A stretch of DNA of 64,000 nucleotides from assembly GCA_963765265.1 (NCBI GenBank), contig CAVXVN010000003.1:62001-126000 (forward strand), read 5' to 3'. Both the position numbers and the translations under genes were made by a program. The notes under the pieces were generated by a model. That model did no database searches and was not told the origin of the DNA. It worked only from the letters and a program-made list of their open reading frames with translations. Every line of letters starts with the position of its first letter. Position 1 is the first letter of the stretch. This document shows, one piece after another, positions 49,601 to 58,737 of the stretch. Origin of the DNA: Bacillus_BD sp963765265. Lineage in GTDB: Bacteria; Bacillota; Bacilli; Bacillales; Cytobacillaceae.

Positions 49601-49690
49601 GCAAAAAAAGTTTTAGAAGAATTTTTATCCCCGCAGCTCAATGAATTACGTGAGTACGGCCTTTACAAACATAAGGGGTGCATAAAATGA
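49601..49690 (+). pseudogene. 5' remnant of a glycine C-acetyltransferase (Kbl)-like gene
   Basis: After AAGGAGG the frame reads AKKVLEEFLSPQLNELREYG and LYKHKG, then CIK and a stop that overlaps the grdX start. The first 26 residues resemble the N-terminus of 2-amino-3-ketobutyrate CoA ligase (xxFLxxxLxELKxxGLYxxxxP). There is no start codon now (TAG precedes GCA). It looks like the stump of a threonine-to-glycine gene left at the left edge of the grd operon. The family call is made from a short stretch by eye. Confidence 0.45.
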
Positions 49691-50079
49691 GGGAAAAGGC
49701 AATAATAATTACGAATAATGTACTTTCGAAAGAAGATTTTGAAAAAACATCTGATGTAGTATTTGTAGAAGGTTCATTAATGGATGTAATGAAAACAGCT
49801 AGAGATTATGTTCACAAAGGCCATAGGCTCTTAACACATCCTCTTATGGGGAGTATTAAGCCAAATGAAACACCATATAAGACTATTGCTATATCCCTTA
49901 AAGCCGATAACGGGGTTAATCTGGATTCCTTGAATTTAATGGAAAACAGCATTGAGACCTCAGAAAGACTAATAAACAATAGACCTCCAAGAAACTGGTC
50001 TAAAGACATTATTGATAGGGTTTATGAGGATTATAGACTAATAGATTTTGATTTGATTTACCAAGCCTTCAATATTTAA
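49687..50079 (+). CDS. grdX: GrdX family protein
   Basis: A 130-residue cytoplasmic protein with the GrdX pattern IIITNNVLSKEDFEKTSDVVFVEG, RLLTHPLMGSIKPNETPYKTI and the late YEDYRLIDFDLIYQA. GrdX is encoded first in most clostridial grd operons; its role is unknown, perhaps regulatory or assembly-related. The ATG at 49687 follows AAGGGGTG. Arginine is encoded only by AGA or AGG, unlike the native genes upstream. Confidence 0.9.
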   Translation: MREKAIIITNNVLSKEDFEKTSDVVFVEGSLMDVMKTARDYVHKGHRLLTHPLMGSIKPNETPYKTIAISLKADNGVNLDSLNLMENSIETSERLINNRPPRNWSKDIIDRVYEDYRLIDFDLIYQAFNI

Positions 50080-50210
50080 GAAATCAAAAATGAAATTTTT
50101 GTGAAGTAGTGAACAACTGAAGAAATTAATGATAAACTTGGTTAGTAATAAGTTAGCAATTAATTACCTCGAAAGAGGAATTAAAATTTACTATACGAGG
50201 AGGTAACAAA

Positions 50211-51146
50211 ATGTCAAAGATTTACGACATAGTAATCGTAGGCGGGGGTCCTTCAGGGCTTTCAGCGGGACTTTATGGTTCAAGAGCAAAATTAGATGTA
50301 CTTGTAATTGAAAAGGCGAAGTTTGGTGGACAAATTACGACTACTTCCGAACTAGAAAATTACCCAGGAGCTGCACCTGGTTGTACAGGTCCATCTCTTT
50401 CAGAAAGAATGCATGAGCAGGCAAGTGAGTTTGGAACAGAGTTTGTAAAAGATGATGTAGTTTCAGTTGATTTCTCAGGAGATCTCAAATTTGTTAATGG
50501 TAAGAATGCTCAATATCAAGGAAGAACTGTAATAATAGCAACAGGTGCAGAACCAAGACTTGCTGGTTTTGGTAACGAGCTTGAGCTAAGAGGAAAAGGA
50601 GTTTCGTACTGTGCAACATGTGACGCTGACTTCTTTGAAGGATTAGATGTTGCTGTTATTGGTGGTGGAGACTCAGCGATAGATGAAGCAATTTACCTAA
50701 CTAAGTTTGCTGAATCAGTAACAATTATTCATAGAAGAGATACGCTAAGGGCTGCTAAGTCAATTCAAGAAAAGGCATTTAACAATCCAAAGATTAAATT
50801 CATTTGGGATACAGTACCTGTAACTGCTCATGGTGATGAAATACTTGAGAGTCTTGAAGTGAAAAACCTTAAAACTGGAGAAATTTCAAACCTTGAAGTA
50901 AATGGAGTATTCGTATTCGTTGGACTTGACCCAATAACAGAAGCTTTCAAAGGCCAAGTTGAACTTGACCCAAGTGGATATGTGCCAACAGATGAAGATA
51001 TGATAACTAATGTACCAGGAGTTTTCGCAGCAGGGGACGTAAGGGTAAAGACTTTAAGACAAGTTATAACAGCGTCTGCAGACGGAGCAATCGCTTCAAT
51101 AGCAGCAGAAAAATATATAAATCACAAATCACTAGTGCTGCAATAA
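50211..51146 (+). CDS. trxB: Thioredoxin reductase TrxB of the glycine reductase operon
   Basis: An NADPH-dependent FAD protein that reduces the thioredoxin encoded next, the electron source for glycine reductase. 311 residues with the FAD motif VIVGGGPSGLSAGLYGSRA, the redox CATC in GVSYCATCDADFFEG, NADPH motif VAVIGGGDSAIDEAIYL plus HRRDTLRA, and the C-terminal VPGVFAAGDVRVKTLRQV. Ribosome site AGGAGGT. Codon use is clostridial in style (AGA, GGA, CTT). It is likely operon-specific rather than the general cellular TrxB. Confidence 0.94.
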   Translation: MSKIYDIVIVGGGPSGLSAGLYGSRAKLDVLVIEKAKFGGQITTTSELENYPGAAPGCTGPSLSERMHEQASEFGTEFVKDDVVSVDFSGDLKFVNGKNAQYQGRTVIIATGAEPRLAGFGNELELRGKGVSYCATCDADFFEGLDVAVIGGGDSAIDEAIYLTKFAESVTIIHRRDTLRAAKSIQEKAFNNPKIKFIWDTVPVTAHGDEILESLEVKNLKTGEISNLEVNGVFVFVGLDPITEAFKGQVELDPSGYVPTDEDMITNVPGVFAAGDVRVKTLRQVITASADGAIASIAAEKYINHKSLVLQ

Positions 51147-51321
51147 TTTAATTTAAGTATAAATGTAAGCGGTTTCTAAAAAGGGTATTTCCACCTTTGT
51201 TATGTTATTTATCTTGTTAGCTCTAACAGGATAAAATATTAAACCGAAAGTTTTGACAGTATTATGCAACACTAGTGATCACAAATTTAATAAATAATTT
51301 CCACAATCAGGAGGGAAAATA

Positions 51322-51648
51322 ATGTTTGAGTTAACTAAAGATAATTTTGAAGCTGAAGTTACTAATTACACTGAAAAACCAGTATTCGTTGATTTCTGGG
51401 GTGACAAGTGCACAACTTGTATAGAAATGATGCCAGATGTTCATAAATTAGAAGAAACTTATGGAGATAAGATTAAGTTTACTAGTTTAAATACAAGTGG
51501 AAATAGAAGACTTGCAATCGCTCAAAAGGTACTTGGCCTTCCAACAATGATTATGTATGTAAATGGAGAAAAGGCTGAGGTTCTAACTCCAGATAAAATT
51601 GCTTCAGTAGCTGATATTGAAGAAATGATTAAGGGATTCTACAAGTAA
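51322..51648 (+). CDS. trxA: Thioredoxin of the glycine reductase operon
   Basis: A 108-residue thioredoxin fold protein: VFVDFWGDKCTTCIEMMPDVHKLEE, then LNTSGNRRLAIAQKVLGLPTMIMYVNGE with the cis-proline. The active site is CTTC instead of the usual CGPC, and it keeps the WGDKC start found in thioredoxins of amino-acid-fermenting Clostridia. It should reduce the selenoprotein GrdA/GrdB thiols. The atypical active site suggests a tuned redox potential and pairing with the adjacent TrxB. Confidence 0.92.
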   Translation: MFELTKDNFEAEVTNYTEKPVFVDFWGDKCTTCIEMMPDVHKLEETYGDKIKFTSLNTSGNRRLAIAQKVLGLPTMIMYVNGEKAEVLTPDKIASVADIEEMIKGFYK

Positions 51649-51725
51649 TTTACTAAGTTATATTGGCTTTGCCTTTATATATAGATACAACTAGATTCAT
51701 AGATACAATTCAGGAGGTGAAGGCT

Positions 51726-53012
51726 TTGCGCCTTGAATTAGGAAATATTTTTATTAAGGATATACAGTTTGGACCAGAGACTAAGGTAGAAAACGGTGTC
51801 CTCTATGTTAACAAGCAAGAACTTCTAAATGAAGTTGGAGGAGACGAAAAATTAGCTTCAATCGATATTGATATTGTTCATCCAGGAGATGAAGTAAGAA
51901 TCATCCCTGTTAAAGACGTTATCGAGCCAAGAGTTAAGGTTGAAGGAAAGGGTGGAATATTCCCTGGATTTATTTCAAACGTTGAGCAAGTTGGATCAGG
52001 TAAAACTCATGTATTAAAGGGTGCTGCTGTTGTTACAACTGGTAAGATCGTTGGATTCCAAGAAGGAATCATAGACATGTCAGGAGAGGGAGCAAAATAC
52101 ACTCCGTTCTCAAAGACTCATAACGTAGTTATGATCTGTGAACCAGTTGATGGAATTAAACAACACGAACATGAAGAAGCGGTAAGAATGGTTGGATATA
52201 AGACAGCTGTTTATCTTGGAAAGGCTGGAGCAAACGTTCAACCAGACGAAGTAAAAACTTACGAAACTAAGCCATTACTTGAGCAAGTTAAGGAATACCC
52301 AGAACTACCAAAGGTAGTTTATGTATACATGCTTCAAACTCAAGGTCTTCTTCATGATACATACGTATATGGAGTAGATGCTAAGAAGATAATTCCAACA
52401 TTTATATACCCAACTGAAGCATTTGATGGAGCTATAGTTAGTGGAAACTGCGTTTCAGCTTGCGATAAGAACCCATCATATGTTCATATGAACCACCCAA
52501 TCATAACTGATCTTTACGAAAAACATGGTAAGGACTTCAACTTCCTTGGAGTTGTCATTACTAATGAAAACGTATACCTTGCTGATAAGGAAAGATCATC
52601 AAACATGACAGCTAAGCTTGTTGAATTCCTTGGAGCAGATGCAGTAATCATTTCAGAAGAAGGGTTTGGTAATCCAGATGCTGACCTTGTTATGAACTGT
52701 AACAAGATTACTGACAAAGGAATTAAGACTGTTCTTGTAACAGATGAGTACGCTGGAAGAGATGGAGCATCTCAATCACTTGCTGACTCAACTCCTAAGG
52801 GTGACGCAATCGTTACTGGAGGAAATGCAAATGAAATGATTATACTTCCTGCAATGAAGAAAGTTATTGGACACCCAGAAGTTGCTGATAAACTTTCAGG
52901 TGGTTTCGATGGAACATTAAGAGCTGACGGATCAATCGAGGCTGAAATCCAAGTTATCACTGGTGCTACAAGTGAAGTTGGTTTCAACTATTTAACAGCT
53001 AAATCATTCTAA
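51726..53012 (+). CDS. grdE: Glycine reductase complex B proprotein GrdE (pyruvoyl subunits)
   Basis: GrdE is cleaved into the alpha and beta subunits of protein B; the new N-terminus becomes a pyruvoyl group that binds glycine as a Schiff base. The TTG at 51726 (MRLELGNIFIKDIQFG) lies 6 bases after AGGAGGTG and gives 428 residues, the known length. The cleavage site motif SGNCVSACDKNPSYVHMNHP places the pyruvoyl precursor Cys at residue 242, the expected position. Also seen: IIPVKDVIEPRVKVEG and VITGATSEVGFN at the end. The longer frame to 51663 contains the ribosome site. Confidence 0.95.
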   Translation: MRLELGNIFIKDIQFGPETKVENGVLYVNKQELLNEVGGDEKLASIDIDIVHPGDEVRIIPVKDVIEPRVKVEGKGGIFPGFISNVEQVGSGKTHVLKGAAVVTTGKIVGFQEGIIDMSGEGAKYTPFSKTHNVVMICEPVDGIKQHEHEEAVRMVGYKTAVYLGKAGANVQPDEVKTYETKPLLEQVKEYPELPKVVYVYMLQTQGLLHDTYVYGVDAKKIIPTFIYPTEAFDGAIVSGNCVSACDKNPSYVHMNHPIITDLYEKHGKDFNFLGVVITNENVYLADKERSSNMTAKLVEFLGADAVIISEEGFGNPDADLVMNCNKITDKGIKTVLVTDEYAGRDGASQSLADSTPKGDAIVTGGNANEMIILPAMKKVIGHPEVADKLSGGFDGTLRADGSIEAEIQVITGATSEVGFNYLTAKSF

Positions 53013-53048
53013 TTAAAATAAATTTTAGGAAATAGGAGGTTTTTTATC

Positions 53049-53522
53049 ATGATATTAAAAGGTAGACACGTTATCGCTATAGGAGACAGAGATGGAATTC
53101 CAGGACCAGCTATTGAGGCTTGTGCAGTAAGTGCAGGAGCAGAGATCGTATTTGCTTCAACAGAATGTTTCGTTTGAACAGCCGCAGGTGCTATGGATCT
53201 GGAGATCCAAAAAAGAGTTAAAGATACAGTTGATAAATTAGGTGCAGAAAATGTAGTTGTAATCCTTGGTGGAGCAGAAGCTGAATCAGCAGGACTTTCC
53301 GCTGAAACTGTAACAGCAGGAGACCCAACTTATGCAGGGCCTTTAGCAGGTGTTGAACTAGGGCTTAGAGTATATCATGTAGTTGAAGATGAGCTTAAGG
53401 CTGAATTTGATGAGGCAGTTTATGAAGAACAATGTGGAATGATGGAAATGGTTCTTGAACTAGATGCAATCAAAGAAGAAGTAGGAAATGTCAGAAAACA
53501 ATATACAAAGTTTAACGACTAA
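53049..53522 (+). CDS. grdA: Glycine reductase selenoprotein A (GrdA)
   Basis: GrdA is the 157-residue selenoprotein that receives the carboxymethyl group from protein B and passes it to protein C as a selenoether. The reading from ATG 53049 (after AGGAGG) passes an in-frame TGA at 53175-53177, giving FASTECFV-U-TAAGAMDLEIQKR with Sec at residue 43 next to the Cys40 redox partner. A gene caller would see only the piece after the TGA. N-terminal GRHVIAIGDRDGIPGPAIEA is a perfect family match. A SECIS hairpin follows 17 bases after the UGA. Confidence 0.96.
53195..53208 (+). promoter_or_regulatory. bSECIS hairpin in grdA
   Basis: GGATC-TGGA-GATCC forms a 5-base-pair stem with a G-containing loop, starting 17 bases after the UGA, the usual distance for bacterial SECIS elements. 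Confidence 0.75.
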
Positions 53523-53546
53523 TCCGCCAGAAGGAGGAAAGAACAA

Positions 53547-54854
53547 ATGATTCGTGTCGTACATTATATAAATCAGTTCTTCGGCCAAATTGGTGGTGAA
53601 GAAATGGCTCACATTGCTCCTGAAAAACGAGAAGGAATTGTAGGGCCTGGAGCAGCATTAAATAAAAGTTTCAAAGGTGAAGCAGAAATCGTTGGAACGA
53701 TTATTTGCGGTGACTCATACTTTGCTGAAAACCAAGAAAAAGCTGAACAAGAAATACTTGATATGATTAAATCATTTAACCCAGACGTATTTATAGCAGG
53801 ACCTGCATTTAACGCAGGAAGATACGGTGTAGCTTGCGGTGCTGTAGCTAAATTAGTTCAGGATGAGCTTAATATACCAGTAGTAACAGGGATGTACATT
53901 GAAAATCCAGGTGCTGATATGTACAAGAAGGAACTTTATATCGTTTCAACAAAGAACAATGCAGCTGGTATCAGAGATGCAGCTCCAAAGATGGCAGCTC
54001 TTGCTTTAAAGCTTTCTAAGGGTGAAGCATTAGGAGCACCAGAAGAAGAAGGATACATCGAAAGAGGTATCAGAAGGAACTACTTCGCAACTGAAAGAGG
54101 ATCAACGAGAGCAGTTGAGATGCTTGTTAAGAAGATAAAGGGCGAAGATTTCGTAACAGAATTCAAGATGCCTGACTTCGATAGAGTAGCTCCAGCAGCA
54201 CCAGTTGCTGATATCACAAAAGCTAAAGTAGCTATCGTTACATCAGGTGGAATCGTTCCGAAGGGTAACCCTGATAGAATCGAAGCTTCTAACGCTCAAA
54301 AATACGGTGAATATAATATCGAAGGCTTAATGGATCTTACTAGTGAAACTCATGAAACAGCTCACGGTGGACATGACCCAGTTTACGCTAACGAAGACCC
54401 AGATAGAGTAATTCCTGTTGACGTATTAAGAGATATGGAAAAGGAAGGAAAGATCGGTAGTCTTCATAACCTCTTCTATTCAACAACTGGTAACGGAACA
54501 GCTGTTTTAAGCTCAAAGAAATATGGTCAAGAAATTGCTGCCAAATTAATAGCTGACGGAGTTCAAGCTGTAATCATGACCTCCACCTGAGGTACTTGTA
54601 CAAGATGCGGTGCATCTATTTTAAAAGAAATTGAAAGAGCAGGACTTCCAATCGTTCACATGTGTACAATCGTTCCAATTTCAATGACAGTTGGAGCAAA
54701 CAGAATAGTTCCTACAATAGCTATTCCACATCCACTTGGAAACCCAAGTCTAACAATGGAAGATGAAAAGGCATTAAGAAGAAAGCTTACAGAAGTAGCT
54801 CTTAAGGCTCTTGAAACTCCAGTAGAAGATCAAACTGTATTTGAAGTAAAATAG
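53547..54854 (+). CDS. grdB: Glycine reductase complex selenoprotein B (GrdB)
   Basis: GrdB is the large selenoprotein of the substrate-binding complex; its Sec takes the carboxymethyl group from the pyruvoyl-bound glycine. 435 residues with a TGA at 54588-54590 (Sec348) in AVIMTST-U-GTCTRCGASILKEIE. Other family stretches: VVHYINQFFGQIGGEE, GDSYFAENQEKA, AGPAFNAGRYGVACG, TAHGGHDPVYANEDPDRVIPVD. Ribosome site GGAGGAAA. The first two arginines use CGT and CGA, later ones AGA/AGG, so the 5' end may have been replaced by native sequence. Confidence 0.95.
54604..54616 (+). promoter_or_regulatory. bSECIS hairpin in grdB
   Basis: GATGC-GGT-GCATC folds 13 bases after the UGA, a 5-base-pair stem with two G residues in the loop. 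Confidence 0.7.
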
Positions 54855-54862
54855 TTTAACCC

Positions 54863-54893
54863 AAAAGGGGGGTGGATAGCTCCACCCCCTTTA
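54863..54893 (+). other. GC-rich hairpin between grdB and grdC
   Basis: AAAGGGGGGTGGA can pair with TCCACCCCCTTT with one bulged G and a TAGC loop. There is no T run after it, so it may be an RNA processing or stability element rather than a terminator, separating the A/B-protein part from grdC-grdD. Confidence 0.6.
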
Positions 54894-54925
54894 AATATGA
54901 TAAAAATGCCTATGGAGGTGCACAT

Positions 54926-56459
54926 ATGTTTCCAGTAATAAAAGGAGCAAGTTATGTACTTGTTAATTCTCCTGATATGATCATTCATAACGGAACAACT
55001 CAAACTCTTGAAAGAGAGACAAACCCAGAATCAGAATACCTAAAGAAGTTACCAGAGCATATTAGATCATTTGAAGATTGCGTAGCGTATCCAGTTAATC
55101 AAGCTTATATAGGTAATGTTACTCCTTTGGAGCTTGGGGATATGGCAAAGCCATGGTTTGAAAAGAAGGTTGAAAACGCTTCAAGATTCGGAAAATATGG
55201 CGAAATCATGCCACAAGAAGAGTTTTATGGTCTGATAAAAGTATCAGATGCATTTGACCTAGTTTTAATTGAAAAAGGATTAATGGCTAGCATTAAGACT
55301 CAATTTGAAGCACACCCACTATTAAAGGACTATACATCAAAACTTGGAGAAGGTTTTGAAATGGCTGAAATTGAAGCTAGCCGTAAATACACAACATGCT
55401 GAGCCACTTTATATGAATGGCGAGCTAGTAGGATGTGTAAAGAGAGCGCATGAGCGCGATAAGAACCTCACTTCACATATAATGACAGAAAACCTTGTTG
55501 TTAAGGCGTCAGGTGTCCTTGCAGGATTACACCTAATTGATAAGTTTGGAATAAACAAGGATGAAATAGATTATATAATTGAGTGTTCAGAAGAAGCTTG
55601 TGGAGATATGAACCAAAGAGGTGGAGGTAACTTCGCGAAGGCTATCGGGGAAATACTTGGATTAAATAATGCTACTGGTTCAGATCTTAGAGGTTTCTGC
55701 GCTGCGCCATCACACTCCCTTGTAAGCGCTGCCGGACTTGTAAAGTCTGGAATATACAAGAATGTTCTTGTTATAGCAGGTGGAGCTACAGCTAAACTTG
55801 CAATGAATGGTAAGGACCACGTAAAGAAGAATATGCCAATAATCGAAGACGTACTTGGTGGATTCGCAGTTCTTGTTTCAGAAAACGATGGAGTGAACCC
55901 AATAATAAGAACGGACGCTATAGGAAGACATACTGTAGGTGCTGGTGCATCACCACAGGCTGTTATGCAGGCTCTTGTTGCTTCACCACTTGAGGCAGCT
56001 GGACTTTCATTTACAGATATTGATGTATATTCTTCAGAAATGCAAAACCCTGAAGCTACAGAACCAGCTGGTGCTGGGGACGTTCCAACAGCTAACTACA
56101 AGATGATCGGTGCTCTTGCGGTTAAGAAGGGACAATTAGAAAAAGCAAAGCTTCCTGAATTCTTTAAGAAAGCTGGGTACGTTGGATTTGCGCCAACACA
56201 AGGACACATCCCATCAGGTGTTCCATCAATAGGGTTTGCAAGAGAGCAAATTCTTGAAGGAGCAATAAATAGACTGATGGTTATCGGAAAAGGAAGCTTA
56301 TTCCTTGGAAGAATGACAAATCTATTTGATGGTTGTTCATTAATAGTTGAAAAGAATACGGGATTAGTAGAAGAGGCCGGTGCAGTTTCCAAAGAAGAAG
56401 TAAAGAGCATGGTTGCAGAGGCTATGAAGGATTTTGCTTCCTACCTACTTCAGAAGTAA
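54926..56459 (+). pseudogene. grdC: Glycine reductase complex component C subunit beta GrdC, frameshifted
   Basis: GrdC with GrdD forms protein C, which turns the GrdA carboxymethyl selenoether into acetyl phosphate. The first part (FPVIKGASYVLVNSPDMIIHNGTTQT, EEFYGLIKVSDAFDL) ends at 55402; from about 55380 the family continues in the next frame: HAEPLYMNGELVGCVKRAH, IIECSEEACGDMNQRGGGNFAKAIGE, FAPTQGHIPSGVPS, IGKGSLFLGRMTNLFDG. Removing one base in 55375-55390 gives about 510 residues, the normal size. All neighbours are intact, so an extra-base sequence error is likely. Start ATG follows GGAGGTG. Confidence 0.9.
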
Positions 56460-56470
56460 GGAGTGATAGC

Positions 56471-57637
56471 ATGTCAAAGGACAACGTTAAAAATATTATA
56501 GGCCAAGTATTTAATGAAATAGCAGATGCTATGGAAAGCGGAAGCTTTGGTAACAGAGTCAGAGTAGGTTTAACAACTCTTGGAAGTGAGCATGGAGTTG
56601 AGGAACTTGTAAAGGCTGCTGAAATGGCATCAAGAAAATACAGAGACTTCGAAGTAGTATTAATTGGACCTAAGGTAGATACTAAGCTTAATGTTTACGA
56701 AGTAAGCAGTGAAGATGAAGCTCATAAGGTAATGGAAAAGCTTCTTGATTCAAATGAAATTCAAGGATGCGTTACATTACACTATAACTTCCCAATAGGT
56801 GTTTCAACAGTTGGTAGAGTAATAACTCCAGCAAGAGGCAAGGAGATGCTTATTGCTACAACTACAGGAACTTCGTCAACTCATAGAGTTGAAGGAATGG
56901 TTAAGAATGCAATTTATGGTATCATTACTGCAAAAGCTTGTGGAATTGAAAAACCAACAGTTGGTATTCTTAATGTTGATGGAGCAAGACAGGTTGAAAG
57001 AGCACTTAAAGACCTTATAGCAAAGGGATATGAAGTGAACTTTACTGAATCAGTTAGAGCAGACGGTGGAGCTGTAATGAGAGGAAATGATCTTCTTACA
57101 GGAACACCTGATGTTATGATTACTGACTCATTAACAGGAAACATTCTTATGAAGATGTTCTCATCCTTTACTACAGGAGGGGACTATGAAGCTTCAGGCT
57201 ATGGATACGGCCCAGGAGTTGGCGAAGGATATGGAAGACTGATCAATATTATATCAAGAGCTTCAGGTGCGCCAGTTATTTGTGAAGCATTAAGATACTG
57301 TGCAACATGTGCTCAAAATAATATAGTTGAGATTACAAAGAATGAATTCGCTAAGCTTAACAAGGCTGGACTTAAGGATGTTCTTTCAAAGCTAACTCAA
57401 GCAAGTGAAAAGAAGGAATCTAAGTCAGAAGAAGTAGTTGCGCCTCCAAAGAAGGTTGTAACATACTCAATTCCTGGTATTGATATTCTTGAACTTGAAG
57501 ATGCAGTAATAGAACTTTGGAGAAAAGGCGTTTACTCAGAAAGCGGTATGGGATGTACTGGTCCTATCGTTCTTGTATCTGATGATGAAGCTGACAAAGC
57601 TAAAGAAATATTAACTGCAACAGGCTTTATGTCATAG
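56471..57637 (+). CDS. grdD: Glycine reductase complex component C subunit alpha GrdD
   Basis: GrdD carries the catalytic cysteine that accepts the acetyl group and releases acetyl phosphate. 388 residues: IIGQVFNEIADAMESGSFG, phosphotransacetylase-like LTTLGSEHGVEELVKAAE, GVSTVGRVITPARGKEML, DGARQVERALKDLI, FSSFTTGGDYEASGYGYGPGVG and the active-site loop ESGMGCTGPIVLVSDDEA (Cys362). Ribosome site AAGGAGTGATAGC. It is the last gene of the operon; a terminator follows at 57686-57715. Confidence 0.95.
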   Translation: MSKDNVKNIIGQVFNEIADAMESGSFGNRVRVGLTTLGSEHGVEELVKAAEMASRKYRDFEVVLIGPKVDTKLNVYEVSSEDEAHKVMEKLLDSNEIQGCVTLHYNFPIGVSTVGRVITPARGKEMLIATTTGTSSTHRVEGMVKNAIYGIITAKACGIEKPTVGILNVDGARQVERALKDLIAKGYEVNFTESVRADGGAVMRGNDLLTGTPDVMITDSLTGNILMKMFSSFTTGGDYEASGYGYGPGVGEGYGRLINIISRASGAPVICEALRYCATCAQNNIVEITKNEFAKLNKAGLKDVLSKLTQASEKKESKSEEVVAPPKKVVTYSIPGIDILELEDAVIELWRKGVYSESGMGCTGPIVLVSDDEADKAKEILTATGFMS

Positions 57638-57647
57638 TTTTACATAT

Positions 57648-57848
57648 CTATGCGTGGCATTTTTTAGCAAATCTTTTATTTAGACAAAGGCAATGGGTAC
57701 TAAACATTGCCTTTTCTCTATGCTTAAAAATTGGATTGTTGTGTTTAATAATTTCATCATAGTCTGCTTTCGATATTTGCTCATCGGCCAACATATCCAT
57801 GTACTTCTTTTTCCGTTTAGTACATCCAAAAAATCGATAAATGGCCAT
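57648..57848 (-). CDS. Small hypothetical protein or gene fragment
   Basis: A 66-residue frame with a charged, helical middle (KRKKKYMDMLADEQISKADY). It lacks a convincing ribosome site, and its 3' third runs through the grd terminator. The pattern YxDMLADxxISxxDYDEII is faintly like linker segments of serine recombinases, so it may be a relic of a mobile element at the right edge of the grd operon. I do not recognise it and it may not be a gene. Confidence 0.25.
   Translation of the reverse strand: MAIYRFFGCTKRKKKYMDMLADEQISKADYDEIIKHNNPIFKHREKAMFSTHCLCLNKRFAKKCHA
57686..57715 (+). terminator. Terminator of the grd operon
   Basis: AAAGGCAATG pairs with CATTGCCTTT around a nine-base loop, followed by TCTC. 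It lies 49 bases after grdD. Confidence 0.8.
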
Positions 57849-57943
57849 CTTAATTATTGATTATACAAATTGATTATAGGTCGATTGTCATATAAAATTA
57901 GTTATAGAAATTAACTTTCTAGTTAAAACAAGGAGGCTTCAAT

Positions 57944-58699
57944 ATGAAGATTAGTAAAATTAAATCTACTTTATTATTAGTAGTAATTGCCTTATCAATG
58001 ATGTTAACAGTTGCATGTTCTCAGGATGAGACAAAACCAGCAGAAACTTCAACTACAACGGAGACCGCGGCCGAAAAGGCAGAAATTAAAACGATGACAG
58101 GCGAGGAACTAGTTGCTCAAAACTCAGATAAGAAAAAAGATGAAGTGATCATCATTGATGTTCGTTCATCAGAAGAGTACAAGGCAGGTCATATTCCTAA
58201 TGCCATTAATATCAATGTGGATGAATTAGAAGGCAAATTGAATGAAATTGAAGATTATAAAAATAAACCTGTTATCACTTACTGTAATTCAGGTAAGAAA
58301 AGCGGTACAGCTGCTGAAATTCTCGTTAACAACGGATTTCAAGATGTGACCAATGCTCATGGTGTGAAAGAATTTCAATACGATTTAGTCCATTATGAAG
58401 ATGTGAGAGGCGAAGCCTTCCAAACTTTAATTGATGAGAACAAAGATATCGTTTTAGTAGATGTACGCCCTGCAAAACAAGTAAAAGAAGAAGGTATGAT
58501 AGCAGGAGCGATTAATGTTCCTTTTGATGAAGTTGAAAACCATTTAGACAAATTACCAAAGGACAAAACCATCGCTTTATACTGCAATACAGGTACAAAA
58601 AGTGTTGAAGTCGCTAAGCAATTAGAAGGTCTTGGTTATGAAAATGTCGTTAATGCCATTGAAGGTGTTAAAGAATACTCATTTACACTAGTAAAATAA
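57944..58699 (+). CDS. Lipoprotein with two rhodanese domains
   Basis: A 251-residue secreted lipoprotein: signal peptide with lipobox MLTVACSQ (Cys at about 25), a Thr/Glu-rich linker, then rhodanese domain 1 (IIIDVRSSEEYKAGHIPNAINI, active loop YCNSGKKSGTA) and domain 2 (VLVDVRPAKQ, AGAINVPFDEV, active loop YCNTGTKSVEV). Both catalytic cysteines are present. Rhodaneses move sulfane sulfur and can carry selenium; YnjE of E. coli is a multi-domain rhodanese encoded next to ynjBCD. Arginine codons are mixed, so it looks more native than the grd genes. Ribosome site AAGGAGG. Confidence 0.92.
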   Translation: MKISKIKSTLLLVVIALSMMLTVACSQDETKPAETSTTTETAAEKAEIKTMTGEELVAQNSDKKKDEVIIIDVRSSEEYKAGHIPNAININVDELEGKLNEIEDYKNKPVITYCNSGKKSGTAAEILVNNGFQDVTNAHGVKEFQYDLVHYEDVRGEAFQTLIDENKDIVLVDVRPAKQVKEEGMIAGAINVPFDEVENHLDKLPKDKTIALYCNTGTKSVEVAKQLEGLGYENVVNAIEGVKEYSFTLVK

Positions 58700-58703
58700 T
58701 GAG

Positions 58704-58737
58704 AAAAAGTGGAAGGAGTGAGCTCCTTCCACTTTTT
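58704..58737 (+). terminator. Terminator after double-rhodanese gene
   Basis: AAAAAGTGGAAGGAG pairs perfectly with CTCCTTCCACTTTTT around a four-base loop. Confidence 0.93.

Noticed and set aside
55344..55402. The TGA ending the first grdC frame (ACATGCTGAGCC) as a possible selenocysteine codon.
   Set aside because: The family sequence continues in the next reading frame, not after the TGA in the same frame, and GrdC has no Sec. A one-base insertion explains it.
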